Program-made: the position numbers and the translations under genes
The notes under the pieces: model-generated
The model's input: only the letters and a program-made list of their open reading frames with translations
Told to the model about the DNA's origin: nothing
Databases searched by the model: none
Origin: Muribaculaceae bacterium Isolate-110 (HZI)
GTDB lineage: Bacteria > Bacteroidota > Bacteroidia > Bacteroidales > Muribaculaceae
Reading direction: 5' to 3'
DNA: 64,000 nucleotides
Assembly (NCBI GenBank): GCA_003762875.1
Contig: RIBL01000007.1
Location: 57,702 to 121,701, forward strand
Shown: positions 46,557-55,124 of the stretch, in pieces
How the letters are laid out: each line of letters starts with the position of its first letter
How positions within the stretch are numbered: position 1 is the stretch's first letter

Positions 46557-49500
46557 ATGGAAAAGAAAATCAAGAAAGTACTCGTGCTCGGCTCAGGCGC
46601 ACTGAAGATCGGTCAGGCCGGCGAGTTTGACTATTCCGGCTCACAGGCATTAAAGGCTCTGCGTGAAGAGGGAATCAGCTCTGTGCTCATGAACCCCAAC
46701 ATCGCCACAATCCAGACTTCGGAGGGTATAGCCGACAAGGTTTATTTCCTGCCTCTTACAAAATATTTTGTCGAGGAAGTCATAAAAAAAGAGCGTCCCG
46801 ACGGTCTGCTGCTCGCTTTCGGCGGACAGACTGCCCTCAATTGCGGCACTGAACTGTATCTCAACGGTGTGCTTGACAAATATGGAGTAAAAGTCCTTGG
46901 CACATCAGTCGAGGCCATAATGTATACCGAAGACCGTGATCTCTTCGTGAAAAAGCTCGACGAGATACCTATGAAGACCCCCAAGAGTCATGCGGTGGAA
47001 AGCATGGAGGATGCACTGAAAGCAGCCCGAGAAATTGGTTTCCCTGTCATGGTGCGCTCTGCTTACGCGCTTGGTGGACAAGGCAGCGGCATATGTGCCA
47101 ATGAAGAAGAATTTGTAAAACTCGCTGAGAGTGCTTTTACATTCTCCAATCAGATACTTGTCGAGGAGTCACTGAAAGGCTGGAAGGAAATTGAATTTGA
47201 GGTGATCCGTGACGCCAACGACCATTGTTTCACAGTTGCAAGCATGGAAAATTTTGATCCGCTGGGCATACACACCGGTGAGTCAATAGTTGTTGCTCCG
47301 ACTTGTTCTCTCTCAGAACAGCAGGTGGAGATGCTCCAGGAACTGTCGCGTAAATGTATACGTCATCTCGGCATCGTAGGAGAGTGTAATATCCAGTATG
47401 CATTCAATGCCGAGACTAACGACTATCGTGTAATCGAAGTAAACGCACGTTTGTCGCGCTCATCGGCTTTGGCCTCCAAGGCTACCGGCTATCCTCTCGC
47501 ATTTGTAGCCGCCAAGATTGCATTGGGCTATACGCTCGACCAGATTGGCGAGATGGGTACGCCCAACTCGGCTTATGTGGCACCATCGCTTGACTATCTG
47601 ATATGCAAGATTCCCCGCTGGGACCTTACGAAGTTTGTCGGTGTGAGTCGTGAAATCGGTTCAAGCATGAAGTCAGTAGGCGAAATCATGTCGATAGGAC
47701 GTTCGTTTGAGGAGATTATTCAGAAGGGACTCAGAATGATCGGTCAGGGCATGCATGGCTTTGTCGGGAATGAGGGTATTGAGTTTGACGATCTCGACCG
47801 CGAACTCTCCCACCCGACCGACCTCCGCATCTTTGCTATCGCCCAGGCGTTAGAGCAGGGATATACAATCGACCGTATATATGAACTCACAAAGATTGAT
47901 CCGTGGTTCCTCGGCAAACTCAAAAATATTGTCGACTTCAAGGCTAAACTTTGTGGCTACAATACTATTGAAGAAATTCCGGCCGAGGTGCTCCGCGAGG
48001 CAAAGGTGCTCGGATTCTCCGATTTCCAGATAGCACGTTTTGTGCTTAACCCTGCCGGCAATATGGAGAAAGAAAATCTTCAGGTACGTGCACGTCGCAA
48101 GGCTCTCGGAATCGTTCCGGCCGTGAAGCGTATCAATACCGTTGCGAGCGAACATCCCGAGCTGACCAATTATCTCTACATGACATATGCCGTAGAGGGA
48201 TATGATGTGAACTATTATAAAAATGAGAAGTCGGTTATCGTGCTCGGCTCAGGTGCTTATCGTATAGGTTCGTCGGTTGAGTTTGACTGGTGCTCGGTCA
48301 ATGCTATCCAGACAGCCCGCAAGCTCGGCTATAAGTCCATTATGATCAATTACAATCCTGAGACTGTATCGACTGACTATGACATGTGCGACCGTCTCTA
48401 CTTCGACGAACTTTCGTTTGAGCGCGTACTTGATGTCATTGATCTCGAGCAGCCCCGCGGTGTTATTGTGTCGGTTGGCGGCCAGATACCCAACAATCTT
48501 GCCATGAAGCTCCATCGTCAGTCTGTGCCGGTGCTCGGTACATCGCCCATATCAATCGACCGCGCGGAAAATCGCAACAAGTTCTCCGCCATGCTCGATC
48601 AGCTCGGCATCGACCAGCCGGCGTGGCAGGAGCTCACAAGCCTTGAAGATGTCAAGGAGTTTGTCGATAAGGTCGGCTATCCGGTACTCGTGCGTCCCTC
48701 ATATGTGCTGTCAGGTGCAGCCATGAACGTATGTTATAACGAGGAGGAGCTTGCAAACTTCCTCAAGATGGCCGCCGAAGTATCAAAGGAATATCCGGTA
48801 GTTGTATCACAGTTCCTTCAGGACACCAAAGAAATCGAGTTTGACGCAGTAGCTCAAAATGGAGAAATTGTTGAATATGCCATTTCTGAGCATGTGGAAT
48901 TTGCCGGTGTGCATTCAGGCGATGCCACACTCGTGTTTCCCGCTCAGAAGATATACTTTGCAACAGCCCGTCGCATTAAAAAGATAAGCCGTCAGATAGC
49001 CAAAGAGCTCAACATCTCAGGTCCATTCAACATTCAGTTCCTGGCCCGAAATAACGAGGTCAAGGTTATCGAGTGTAATCTGCGAGCCTCTCGTTCATTC
49101 CCGTTTGTTTCCAAGGTGCTCAAACGCAACTTTATCGAGACTGCCACACGCATTATGCTCGATGCACCCTATAGCCGCCCCGACAAATCGGCATTTGACA
49201 TCGACCGTATCGGTGTCAAGGCTTCGCAGTTTTCGTTCTCCCGTCTGCACAATGCTGATCCTGTGCTTGGCGTGGATATGTCCTCGACCGGCGAGGTCGG
49301 ATGCATCGGAGACGATTTTGACGAGGCCCTGCTAAGTGCAATGCTTGCGACCGGCTTTGAGATACCCAAGGGTAGAATCATGCTCTCGTCGGGTGCGGCA
49401 AAGAGTAAGGTGGATCTACTTGAACCGAGCCGACGCCTAGCATCTAAGGGCTACAAAATCTACGCAACTGCAGGGACTGCGACATTCCTTAATGATCACG

Positions 49501-49778
49501 GCATACCTGCAATCCCCGTATATTGGCCCGATGAATGTGCCGATGCCGAGGAGAATGTGATGAAGATGATCTCCGAGCATAAGTTTGATCTTATCGTCAA
49601 TATACCCAAAAATCACACCAAGCGTGAGCTCACCAACGGCTATCGCATCCGTCGCGGAGCCATTGACCACAACATACCGCTGATTACCAATGCCCGTCTT
49701 GCAGGAGCTTTCATCGAAGCTTTCTGCAATATGGATTACAGCGACATCAGCATCAAGTCGTGGGATGAGTATAAGTAG
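46557..49778 (+). CDS. carB: Carbamoyl-phosphate synthase large subunit
   Basis: A 1073-residue enzyme making carbamoyl phosphate for pyrimidines and arginine. The two homologous halves each have a pre-ATP-grasp and ATP-grasp domain (first half VLGSGALKIGQAGEFDYSG, second half IVLGSGAYRIGSSVEFDW). A C-terminal MGS-like allosteric domain runs from about residue 940 (KGYKIYATAGTATFLNDHGI). All parts are intact. It stands alone: carA is not adjacent, and a structured leader and terminator (49816-49851) bound the transcript. Confidence 0.97.
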   Translation: MEKKIKKVLVLGSGALKIGQAGEFDYSGSQALKALREEGISSVLMNPNIATIQTSEGIADKVYFLPLTKYFVEEVIKKERPDGLLLAFGGQTALNCGTELYLNGVLDKYGVKVLGTSVEAIMYTEDRDLFVKKLDEIPMKTPKSHAVESMEDALKAAREIGFPVMVRSAYALGGQGSGICANEEEFVKLAESAFTFSNQILVEESLKGWKEIEFEVIRDANDHCFTVASMENFDPLGIHTGESIVVAPTCSLSEQQVEMLQELSRKCIRHLGIVGECNIQYAFNAETNDYRVIEVNARLSRSSALASKATGYPLAFVAAKIALGYTLDQIGEMGTPNSAYVAPSLDYLICKIPRWDLTKFVGVSREIGSSMKSVGEIMSIGRSFEEIIQKGLRMIGQGMHGFVGNEGIEFDDLDRELSHPTDLRIFAIAQALEQGYTIDRIYELTKIDPWFLGKLKNIVDFKAKLCGYNTIEEIPAEVLREAKVLGFSDFQIARFVLNPAGNMEKENLQVRARRKALGIVPAVKRINTVASEHPELTNYLYMTYAVEGYDVNYYKNEKSVIVLGSGAYRIGSSVEFDWCSVNAIQTARKLGYKSIMINYNPETVSTDYDMCDRLYFDELSFERVLDVIDLEQPRGVIVSVGGQIPNNLAMKLHRQSVPVLGTSPISIDRAENRNKFSAMLDQLGIDQPAWQELTSLEDVKEFVDKVGYPVLVRPSYVLSGAAMNVCYNEEELANFLKMAAEVSKEYPVVVSQFLQDTKEIEFDAVAQNGEIVEYAISEHVEFAGVHSGDATLVFPAQKIYFATARRIKKISRQIAKELNISGPFNIQFLARNNEVKVIECNLRASRSFPFVSKVLKRNFIETATRIMLDAPYSRPDKSAFDIDRIGVKASQFSFSRLHNADPVLGVDMSSTGEVGCIGDDFDEALLSAMLATGFEIPKGRIMLSSGAAKSKVDLLEPSRRLASKGYKIYATAGTATFLNDHGIPAIPVYWPDECADAEENVMKMISEHKFDLIVNIPKNHTKRELTNGYRIRRGAIDHNIPLITNARLAGAFIEAFCNMDYSDISIKSWDEYK

Positions 49779-49815
49779 ACGATATTTTGATGCTGATCAC
49801 AACATAATTTAACAC

Positions 49816-49851
49816 ACGTGTCGAGTCAAATATACGGCTCGACACGTTTTT
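49816..49851 (+). terminator. carB terminator
   Basis: ACGTGTCGAG (49816-49825) pairs with CTCGACACGT (49838-49847), 12-base loop, followed by TTTT (49848-49851). It lies 38 bases after the carB stop. Confidence 0.85.
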
Positions 49852-49885
49852 ACTATATATTATAAACGATATAAATGTTGCAATT

Positions 49886-50287
49886 ATGAGCCTGAGATAC
49901 ACACCGGAGAATATAACCTCGCTTGACAGAGATGAAATATTCGTGTTTGGCAGTAACCTCCAGGGATTACATCACGGGGGTGCAGCCCGCGTCGCACATG
50001 AACGGTTCGGAGCAATAATGGGTCAGGGCGTAGGTTTGCAAGGTCAATCCTACGCCATACCTACCATGCAAGGCGGAGTTGAGACAATAAAGCCGTATGT
50101 AGATGATTTTATCGAACTTGCACGTGAATGGGATCAGACTACATTTTTGGTCACACGTATAGGTTGCGGTATAGCCGGCTTTACAGATGAACAGATAGCT
50201 CCGCTTTTCGCAGAGGCTTTGAAACTCTATAATGTAGTCCTGCCAAAATCATTTGTAGACGTTATCCGCAAGCAGGAAAATAAGTAA
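49886..50287 (+). CDS. Phage-associated conserved protein (A1S_2505-like, macro-domain-like fold suspected)
   Basis: A 133-residue cytosolic protein with the pattern EIFVFGSNLQGLHHGGAARV, then GVGLQGQSYAIPTM and FLVTRIGCGIAGF. This matches, from memory, a family annotated as A1S_2505 phage non-structural protein and recalls the ADP-ribose-binding loops of macro domains. The substrate is unknown. It is not within the repeats that bound the phage relic but ends 43 bases before the left one, so it may be part of the same accessory island. ATG at 49886; no clear -7 box. Confidence 0.65.
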   Translation: MSLRYTPENITSLDRDEIFVFGSNLQGLHHGGAARVAHERFGAIMGQGVGLQGQSYAIPTMQGGVETIKPYVDDFIELAREWDQTTFLVTRIGCGIAGFTDEQIAPLFAEALKLYNVVLPKSFVDVIRKQENK

Positions 50288-50330
50288 GGTTTCGGTATTG
50301 TTTTAGACAAAGTACCTTTGATTGAGATAA

Positions 50331-50360
50331 ATTATCTGAGCCGCAAGTGGTATTCGGACC
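50331..50360 (+). repeat. Left copy of imperfect direct repeat (att-like)
   Basis: Matches 51501-51530 at 24 of 30 positions, including the block TGAGCCGC-AGTGG. The right copy is the T-arm and acceptor 3' end of tRNA-Thr. The two are 1,170 bases apart. Confidence 0.6.
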
Positions 50361-50374
50361 TAAATCTTTCGAGT

Positions 50375-50440
50375 AAATAAGCACAAATATAATAAAGCAA
50401 TGCTCAATAAATCAACGCATTATCTGTTTTGTGCTTATTT
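50375..50440. repeat. Perfect 13-bp inverted repeat with 40-base spacer
   Basis: AAATAAGCACAAA (50375-50387) is the exact complement of TTTGTGCTTATTT (50428-50440). Within the spacer AATGC and GCATT can extend the hairpin. It could be a terminator of the element, a recombination site or a small RNA; there is no deciding evidence. Confidence 0.45.
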
Positions 50441-50591
50441 GGCATTAGGTGTTTATTTGTCGTCATTTTCTTATGTTTTGTCTGATTGAAGAAAACAGCG
50501 GCGACAACCCCTAATTAATGGGTCGCGTCCTCTATGATGGACGTGACAGTCTCTACCTGTAATTTTATTTCGGCAAGATGGAAGTGACTAG

Positions 50592-50909
50592 CCGGAACAA
50601 AACGGCACTACATATCTGAAAACGAATACAAGAACGAGATTCTGGGTCTATATCTACGCTCGTCAGAACAAGGGAACATTGGATATGGCCAAGCGCATAC
50701 GCTTTGAACGAGGGCAGGAACTACAGGAGCGCGCCTGTATGGTGGCCGCCATCTGCATCCAGCCGCATGTCAGAAAAAGAATTATCCCACGGCAGCTATT
50801 ACCGTTGCCGTGGGATAATAAAAAATCAGAGATACGAAACAATGCCCCTCAGCTCACAGCCGAGGAAATGAAAGAGAGGTTTGAGAAATTGGCACAGAAA
50901 GCTAAATGA
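50592..50909 (+). pseudogene. Fragment of a phage tail assembly chaperone-like gene
   Basis: The frame is open from 50592 to TGA 50907-50909 but has no ATG at its beginning. Its end encodes RACMVAAICIQPHVRKRIIP, then RQLLPLPWD and APQLTAEEMKERFEKLAQKA. This resembles the C-terminal end of small tail-assembly proteins in Bacteroidales prophages, which lie just before the tape-measure gene. The order here, with a tape-measure fragment 340 bases downstream, supports that reading. The 5' part seems lost. Similarity is from memory. Confidence 0.45.
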
Positions 50910-50917
50910 GACATCAT

Positions 50918-51184
50918 TTATTGAGTTTGCTGTTTCTCTTCGGCTTGCGCCTTTGCCCTAGCTTCAAATCGAGCAGCAATTATAGCTCGTCTTTCCTTTG
51001 TCTCTTTGGCCTCTTTTTCCCGTTGTCTTGCAAGTTCATTATTTCGTTTTTTTTCCTTTTCTTTTACTTTTTCTTCTGCTTTGCGACAATCAGCAATACC
51101 TGTCTTTATTTGTTCACAAATCGTGCTGACCAGCCATACACACATAAAAAAGAAAACAAGGAGTTCAAATGCGTCCCTACTCAT
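50918..51184 (-). CDS. Small membrane protein with charged coiled coil
   Basis: An 88-residue frame on the opposite strand between the two phage fragments. It has one hydrophobic segment at residues 7-22 (ELLVFFFMCVWLVSTI) and then an almost uninterrupted charged helix rich in K, E, R and A (from about residue 35). The layout recalls inner-membrane spanins or other phage lysis-accessory proteins. It may also be a later insertion or a chance frame. ATG at 51184; no promoter match found. Confidence 0.4.
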   Translation of the reverse strand: MSRDAFELLVFFFMCVWLVSTICEQIKTGIADCRKAEEKVKEKEKKRNNELARQREKEAKETKERRAIIAARFEARAKAQAEEKQQTQ

Positions 51185-51247
51185 GACTAAAGTACTTTAA
51201 TTATTTAAGTCGCAATTTACAAATATTATTTAATACCTCAAAATATT

Positions 51248-51432
51248 ATGGCTTCAAACAGCACCATATCCATATCCTTCAAAATCGCAGACGGAGCCGA
51301 CAGCCTGAAAAAGTTGACTGTCGAAGCGGAAGCCTGCGCAAGGTCATGAGGGAAACTGTGGGTATTATTACCGAATTCGGACAGAAGGTTATAAATTTTA
51401 CGGCGTTAGGTACTGCATTTGGCTTATTATAA
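51248..51432 (+). pseudogene. Truncated, frameshifted phage tail tape-measure gene (5' end)
   Basis: ATG at 51248 begins MASNSTISISFKIADGADSL, then KKLTVEAEA, a typical start of tape-measure proteins in Bacteroidota phages. After codon 29 a base is missing; in the next frame the sequence goes on as LRKVMRETVGIITEFGQKV and ends at TAA 51430-51432. Only about 60 codons of a gene normally over 1,000 codons remain. This is a relic, not a working gene. Confidence 0.5.
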
Positions 51433-51500
51433 AGATAACCACGCACGGATTTTATCGCAAAATGGGCAAAAACTTTTATTTTGGCAAGAGTTTTGGTTAT

Positions 51501-51530
51501 GTTATTTGAGCCGCGAGTGGGACTCGAACC
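51501..51530 (+). repeat. Right copy of imperfect direct repeat (att-like), in tRNA-Thr
   Basis: 24 of 30 positions agree with 50331-50360. This copy spans the end of the tRNA gene (51509 onward) and 8 bases beyond it, as expected for phage attachment at a tRNA 3' end. Confidence 0.6.
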
Positions 51531-51581
51531 CACGACCTTTTCGTTACGAATGAAATGCTCTACCGACTGAGCTATTGCGGC
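51509..51581 (-). tRNA. tRNA-Thr (anticodon CGU)
   Basis: The minus strand folds as a cloverleaf. The acceptor stem is GCCGCAA with TCGCGGC; U8 and A9 follow; the D arm is GCTC-AGTCGGTA-GAGC; the anticodon loop is TTCGTAA with anticodon CGT; the T arm is GTGGG-TTCGAGT-CCCAC. CCA is not encoded. Two A-C mismatches are visible, at 6-67 in the acceptor stem and at 31-39 in the anticodon stem. A -7 box lies just upstream. The 3' end matches the relic's left repeat. Confidence 0.92.
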
Positions 51582-51599
51582 TTAATGGCTTTTGCGGTG

Positions 51600-51607
51600 C
51601 AAAGTTA
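51600..51607 (-). promoter_or_regulatory. -7 box of the tRNA-Thr promoter
   Basis: TAACTTTG on the minus strand (51607-51600), about 19 bases from the mature tRNA 5' end. No clear -33 TTTG at the expected spacing. Confidence 0.5.
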
Positions 51608-51694
51608 AGAATAATTTCTTAATTTTGACACCGTTTTGCCATATATTTTTATGTGGTAGCTTGTTTTTTGTCTATTCGGATGATGAGACTCCTC

Positions 51695-53113
51695 TTACAA
51701 TGTCTGCCTGGTAAATGTAAAATCTATCTCCGCATTGTCGAAATCGAGTTTTACCATTACCGGCTCCGTTACATAAGGCGAGATGGAGCTGATAGTATTG
51801 GTGGTTGTCGAGTATCCGTAGTAATAATAGGAATAATAGTTCGACGATGAAGATGACGGATAATAGGAGATATTAACCGGGCATATCACAAACTCCTCAT
51901 CCTCGGCTGTCACTTCGCCTTTCTTGATAATATCGTTGATGTAGTTAAGCATCGACGAGAAGTTGTATGTGCCGGTTGTTGAGTTGTATGACGCGTAGAA
52001 CGACGAAAGGTTGTCGTTGACATTAAGCGCGGAGAAAAATTTCTCTTTCTCGGATTTCTTGACCATCAGAATGTATGGCGGCGGAGCTATGTCGTAGTCA
52101 TTTTCAATAGCAGTGGCAGGGATGGAAAATGACAAAGAATTGACAATGGCAAGTTCGCCAGCCTGTTCTTTATAGCGTTTGAAGATTTCGCGAGCGGGAA
52201 ATTTGAACTCCACATCATATCCAAGCGGACCAACGAGAATTGACTCTCCTTCATCAGCAAGGGCTTTGAGTTTCGGACTCATCTTGTAGGCCATATTGTT
52301 GTTGGTGTACACCTCGGGGGTAACGCCAAGATATGAGCCCACATAACTGATGGTGGTGTCTCGGGGATTTTCAGTATCATCAATATGATATACCGAATGA
52401 TAATACACCTGAATGGAGTTGCTGCTTATGCGAACGACACGGCCCGATCCAAACGATGTGGTTATGTATAATCCGGGAAACCATTTTGCAAACGCCTGCG
52501 GCGAAGAAAGTGTCTCGGGGGAGTCGAGATAGAGATTGAACAAATCAACGCCAAACTGTCGCGGAAGGTCTACAGCAATGTGTTTATACTGGCTACCTTC
52601 AGAGTCGGTGCCGGCATAGGGCGAACCATCAAGAAGGGCAGAATACGCGGCCGATGCCATGGGGGTGACATCGTAATAGCCCGTGGGATCGAAGTTGCTG
52701 TACATGTCGGTCGGAAGCTGCTTCGTGAGCCTATGTACCGATACGCCCATTGGCACCACAGAGTCACCGGCAAATCCTCCTTTGTACATGGTGAGCAGGA
52801 GTTTTACCGAGTCGACATAAGATGCCTTTGTATTGGTGGTATCGATGTTTGCCGCCGGCATATATTGACACACGATGTCTGACGAGAAGTCGCCATAGCC
52901 CTCTGCGGAGAGTCGGCCGAGCAACTGCAATACTGTACGGGAGCGCACAGCATTGTTTGGGTCGGACACTCCCTTGACAGCAAAAGAGGAATCTTCGATG
53001 ATTTCCACTTCGTCCTCGACGAGAGAGCTGCCAGCCTGTGAAACGGTGTCTTCACACGACTGCATGGCCATCGCGGTCACACCGAGAGCTATGAATGGTA
53101 AAAAATGTTTCAT
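51695..53113 (-). CDS. DUF4270 family lipoprotein
   Basis: A 472-residue exported protein with lipobox MAMQSC (Cys20 becomes the lipidated N terminus), so it should be anchored in the outer or inner membrane. The N-terminal region (SLVEDEVEIIEDSSFAVKG) and the SYVGSYLGVTPEVYTNNNMA region fit DUF4270, a Bacteroidota family of unknown function. It follows the starch-synthase-like gene by 26 bases, a conserved pairing in the phylum. A serine/tyrosine-rich loop (about residues 420-440) lies near the C terminus. Confidence 0.85.
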   Translation of the reverse strand: MKHFLPFIALGVTAMAMQSCEDTVSQAGSSLVEDEVEIIEDSSFAVKGVSDPNNAVRSRTVLQLLGRLSAEGYGDFSSDIVCQYMPAANIDTTNTKASYVDSVKLLLTMYKGGFAGDSVVPMGVSVHRLTKQLPTDMYSNFDPTGYYDVTPMASAAYSALLDGSPYAGTDSEGSQYKHIAVDLPRQFGVDLFNLYLDSPETLSSPQAFAKWFPGLYITTSFGSGRVVRISSNSIQVYYHSVYHIDDTENPRDTTISYVGSYLGVTPEVYTNNNMAYKMSPKLKALADEGESILVGPLGYDVEFKFPAREIFKRYKEQAGELAIVNSLSFSIPATAIENDYDIAPPPYILMVKKSEKEKFFSALNVNDNLSSFYASYNSTTGTYNFSSMLNYINDIIKKGEVTAEDEEFVICPVNISYYPSSSSSNYYSYYYYGYSTTTNTISSISPYVTEPVMVKLDFDNAEIDFTFTRQTL

Positions 53114-53139
53114 GTTGATGTCTCTGATAGTATAGGGGC

Positions 53140-53967
53140 TTAATCGTCCTCCTCAGAATCCAGAAGGTTACGATAAAATTCGAGTTGGGCCTCCTTACGT
53201 TCTTCCTGAGGAGTGTATGGAAGGAAAGGCTTGCCTGATTTTACAGCATAATCAAGGATTTCGGGATCAATGTCGTCGGTCACCTGCATTATGGCATCGG
53301 CATAATCTATGGCGAGCTTGTTAAGGGCTACATAGTCAACCGGCTTATCTGAGATGGCTGCGATGTCATCGGCTGTAAACTCGTTCATGCTGAGTTTTTC
53401 GGCGAAGCGGCCGTCAAGAGTGCCGTCGAAGCGTTCGGGCTGAAGAGCGAATACTATTTTGGAAGACCTGAATGTGGGATCGTCGCTGTACTTCGCTTTG
53501 AGATACATTGGAGCCAATGCCGATACCCAACCGCTACAATGTATTATAGCCGGCTGCCAACGGAGCTTTTTCACAGTCTCAATCACGCCAGAGGTGAAGA
53601 ACATAAGACGTTCGTCGTTGTCCTCGGGGATGACTTCAGTCTCCAGCCCCTTGTCGGGTAGAGCGTGAAAATAGTCGTCATTGTCGATAAAGTAAACCTG
53701 CATACGCGAGGGCAGAAGCGTAGCCACCTTAATAATTAAAGGGTGGTCATTATCGTCAATCATGAGATTAAGGCCTGACAGGCGTATCACTTCATGAAGC
53801 TGATTACGCCGCTCGTTGATGCACCCGTACTTAGGGGTGAATATCCTCACTTCAAATTCCCGTCCGTGAATGGACTGCGGTATCTCGCATCCCAGCTTGG
53901 ACATCGGGGTTTCGGGCACATAAGGGTATACCTCCTGTGAGATGAATAGAACTTTCTTTGACTCCAT
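53140..53967 (-). CDS. Starch/glycogen synthase N-terminal-domain protein (GT5-like, no GT-B C-terminal half)
   Basis: A 275-residue protein that matches only the catalytic N-terminal half of glycogen/starch synthases (start KKVLFISQEVYPYVPETPMS; middle IIHCSGWVSALAPMYLKAKY). The C-terminal glycosyltransferase half, which carries the ADP-glucose site, is absent, and the usual K-x-G-G loop reads PMSKLGCEIP. It may bind glucan or act as a partner, not as a full synthase. This stand-alone form beside DUF4270 is common in Bacteroidota. A -7 box TAACTTTG is at 54027-54020, divergent from rpoD. Confidence 0.82.
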   Translation of the reverse strand: MESKKVLFISQEVYPYVPETPMSKLGCEIPQSIHGREFEVRIFTPKYGCINERRNQLHEVIRLSGLNLMIDDNDHPLIIKVATLLPSRMQVYFIDNDDYFHALPDKGLETEVIPEDNDERLMFFTSGVIETVKKLRWQPAIIHCSGWVSALAPMYLKAKYSDDPTFRSSKIVFALQPERFDGTLDGRFAEKLSMNEFTADDIAAISDKPVDYVALNKLAIDYADAIMQVTDDIDPEILDYAVKSGKPFLPYTPQEERKEAQLEFYRNLLDSEEDD

Positions 53968-54132
53968 TGAAAATGGTTATGGTCGATTATTTTCGGTGCG
54001 GGTGTAAATTTCCGCGACACAAAGTTACTAAAAAAGTGTGTAATTTTCACCATAAAAGCCGCACTATTGCCCGATTTTTCAGTTTTATTAAATTTTAAAT
54101 ACTAAAATAGGGCAAATTACACAATAATTGAT

Positions 54133-54140
54133 TAACTTTG
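54133..54140 (+). promoter_or_regulatory. -7 box of the rpoD promoter
   Basis: TAACTTTG at 54133-54140, with 26 bases to the rpoD ATG. No TTTG at the expected -33 spacing. A similar box points the other way at 54027-54020. Confidence 0.55.
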
Positions 54141-54166
54141 CACGTTAATTGTGCGTTAAGTAAGAC

Positions 54167-55027
54167 ATGAGACAATTAAAAATAACCAAATCAATCACCA
54201 ACCGTGAAAGCGCGTCGCTCGACAAATTTCTTCAGGAGATAGGCCGTGAAGAGCTTATATCCGTAGAGGAAGAGGTAGAGCTTGCACAGCGTATTCATCA
54301 GGGTGACCAGCGAGCACTCGACAAGCTCGTACGTGCCAATCTTCGCTTCGTTGTATCCGTGGCAAAGCAGTACCAGAACCAGGGACTCAGCCTGCCTGAC
54401 CTTATCAACGAAGGCAATCTCGGCTTGATTAAAGCGGCACAAAAGTTTGACGAGACCCGCGGTTTTAAATTTATTTCTTATGCAGTATGGTGGATTCGCC
54501 AGTCAATACTGCAGGCTCTCGCTGAGCAGAGCCGTATCGTGCGTCTGCCTCTCAACCAGGTGGGCTCACTCAACAAAATCAGCAAGGCTCTATCGAAATT
54601 CGAGCAGGAAAACGAGCGTCGCCCCTCCCCTGAGGAGTTGGCTGAACGTCTTGATGTGCCTGTCGACAAGATAGCCGACACTCTGAAGGTCTCCGGTCGT
54701 CATATCTCGGTGGACGCACCCTTTGTCGAGGGTGAAGACAACAGCCTCCTTGATGTGCTCACCAACGACGACTCTCCCATGGCAGACGCCACACTTACCC
54801 AGGAGTCGCTCGCCAAGGAGGTAGACCGCGCTCTCAAGCAGCTCCATGACAGGGAGCGTGAAATCCTCAAAATGTTTTTCGGCATAGGATGCCAGGAAAT
54901 GACTCTTGAGGAGATCGGTGCGAAATTTGATCTCACCCGCGAGCGTGTGCGCCAGATCAAGGAGAAGGCCATCCGTCGCCTGAAGGGACAAAAGAGCCAC
55001 TTGCTGAAGGCTTATCTCGGACAGTAA
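54167..55027 (+). CDS. rpoD: Primary sigma factor RpoD (short Bacteroidota form)
   Basis: A 286-residue sigma-70. It lacks region 1.1 and the large non-conserved insert, as is normal in Bacteroidota. Region 2 includes [20 protein letters not shown] and [20 protein letters not shown]; region 3 follows; region 4.2 is [20 protein letters not shown] with the helix-turn-helix. The -7 element this factor recognises (TAnnTTTG) recurs throughout the window. ATG at 54167. A hairpin terminator follows (55060-55121). Confidence 0.96.
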   Translation: MRQLKITKSITNRESASLDKFLQEIGREELISVEEEVELAQRIHQGDQRALDKLVRANLRFVVSVAKQYQNQGLSLPDLINEGNLGLIKAAQKFDETRGFKFISYAVWWIRQSILQALAEQSRIVRLPLNQVGSLNKISKALSKFEQENERRPSPEELAERLDVPVDKIADTLKVSGRHISVDAPFVEGEDNSLLDVLTNDDSPMADATLTQESLAKEVDRALKQLHDREREILKMFFGIGCQEMTLEEIGAKFDLTRERVRQIKEKAIRRLKGQKSHLLKAYLGQ

Positions 55028-55059
55028 TCTTCGAGTGCAACGCCTGCTATTATTCTAAT

Positions 55060-55121
55060 AAGGTACAAAATATCTATCATCTCCTCGTGCATAGCCCGGA
55101 GTGTGGTATTTTGTACCTTTT
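55060..55121 (+). terminator. rpoD terminator abutting the next start codon
   Basis: AAGGTACAAAATA (55060-55072) pairs with TATTTTGTACCTT (55107-55119), 13 perfect pairs, with an inner CTCC/GGAG stem, followed by TT. It ends only three bases before the ATG of the DUF4861 gene at 55125. Confidence 0.7.
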
Positions 55122-55124
55122 CCC

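Larger units (their letters stand above)
50331..51530. mobile_element. Relic of a tRNA-Thr-integrated prophage
   Basis: The 1.2-kb stretch is bounded by 30-base direct repeats, one of which is the 3' part of tRNA-Thr. Inside are fragments of a tail-chaperone-like gene, a small reverse-strand gene and the beginning of a tape-measure gene. Integrase, capsid and portal genes are missing. This suggests deletion decay of an element that once used the tRNA as attachment site. The interior is otherwise non-coding. Confidence 0.6.
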
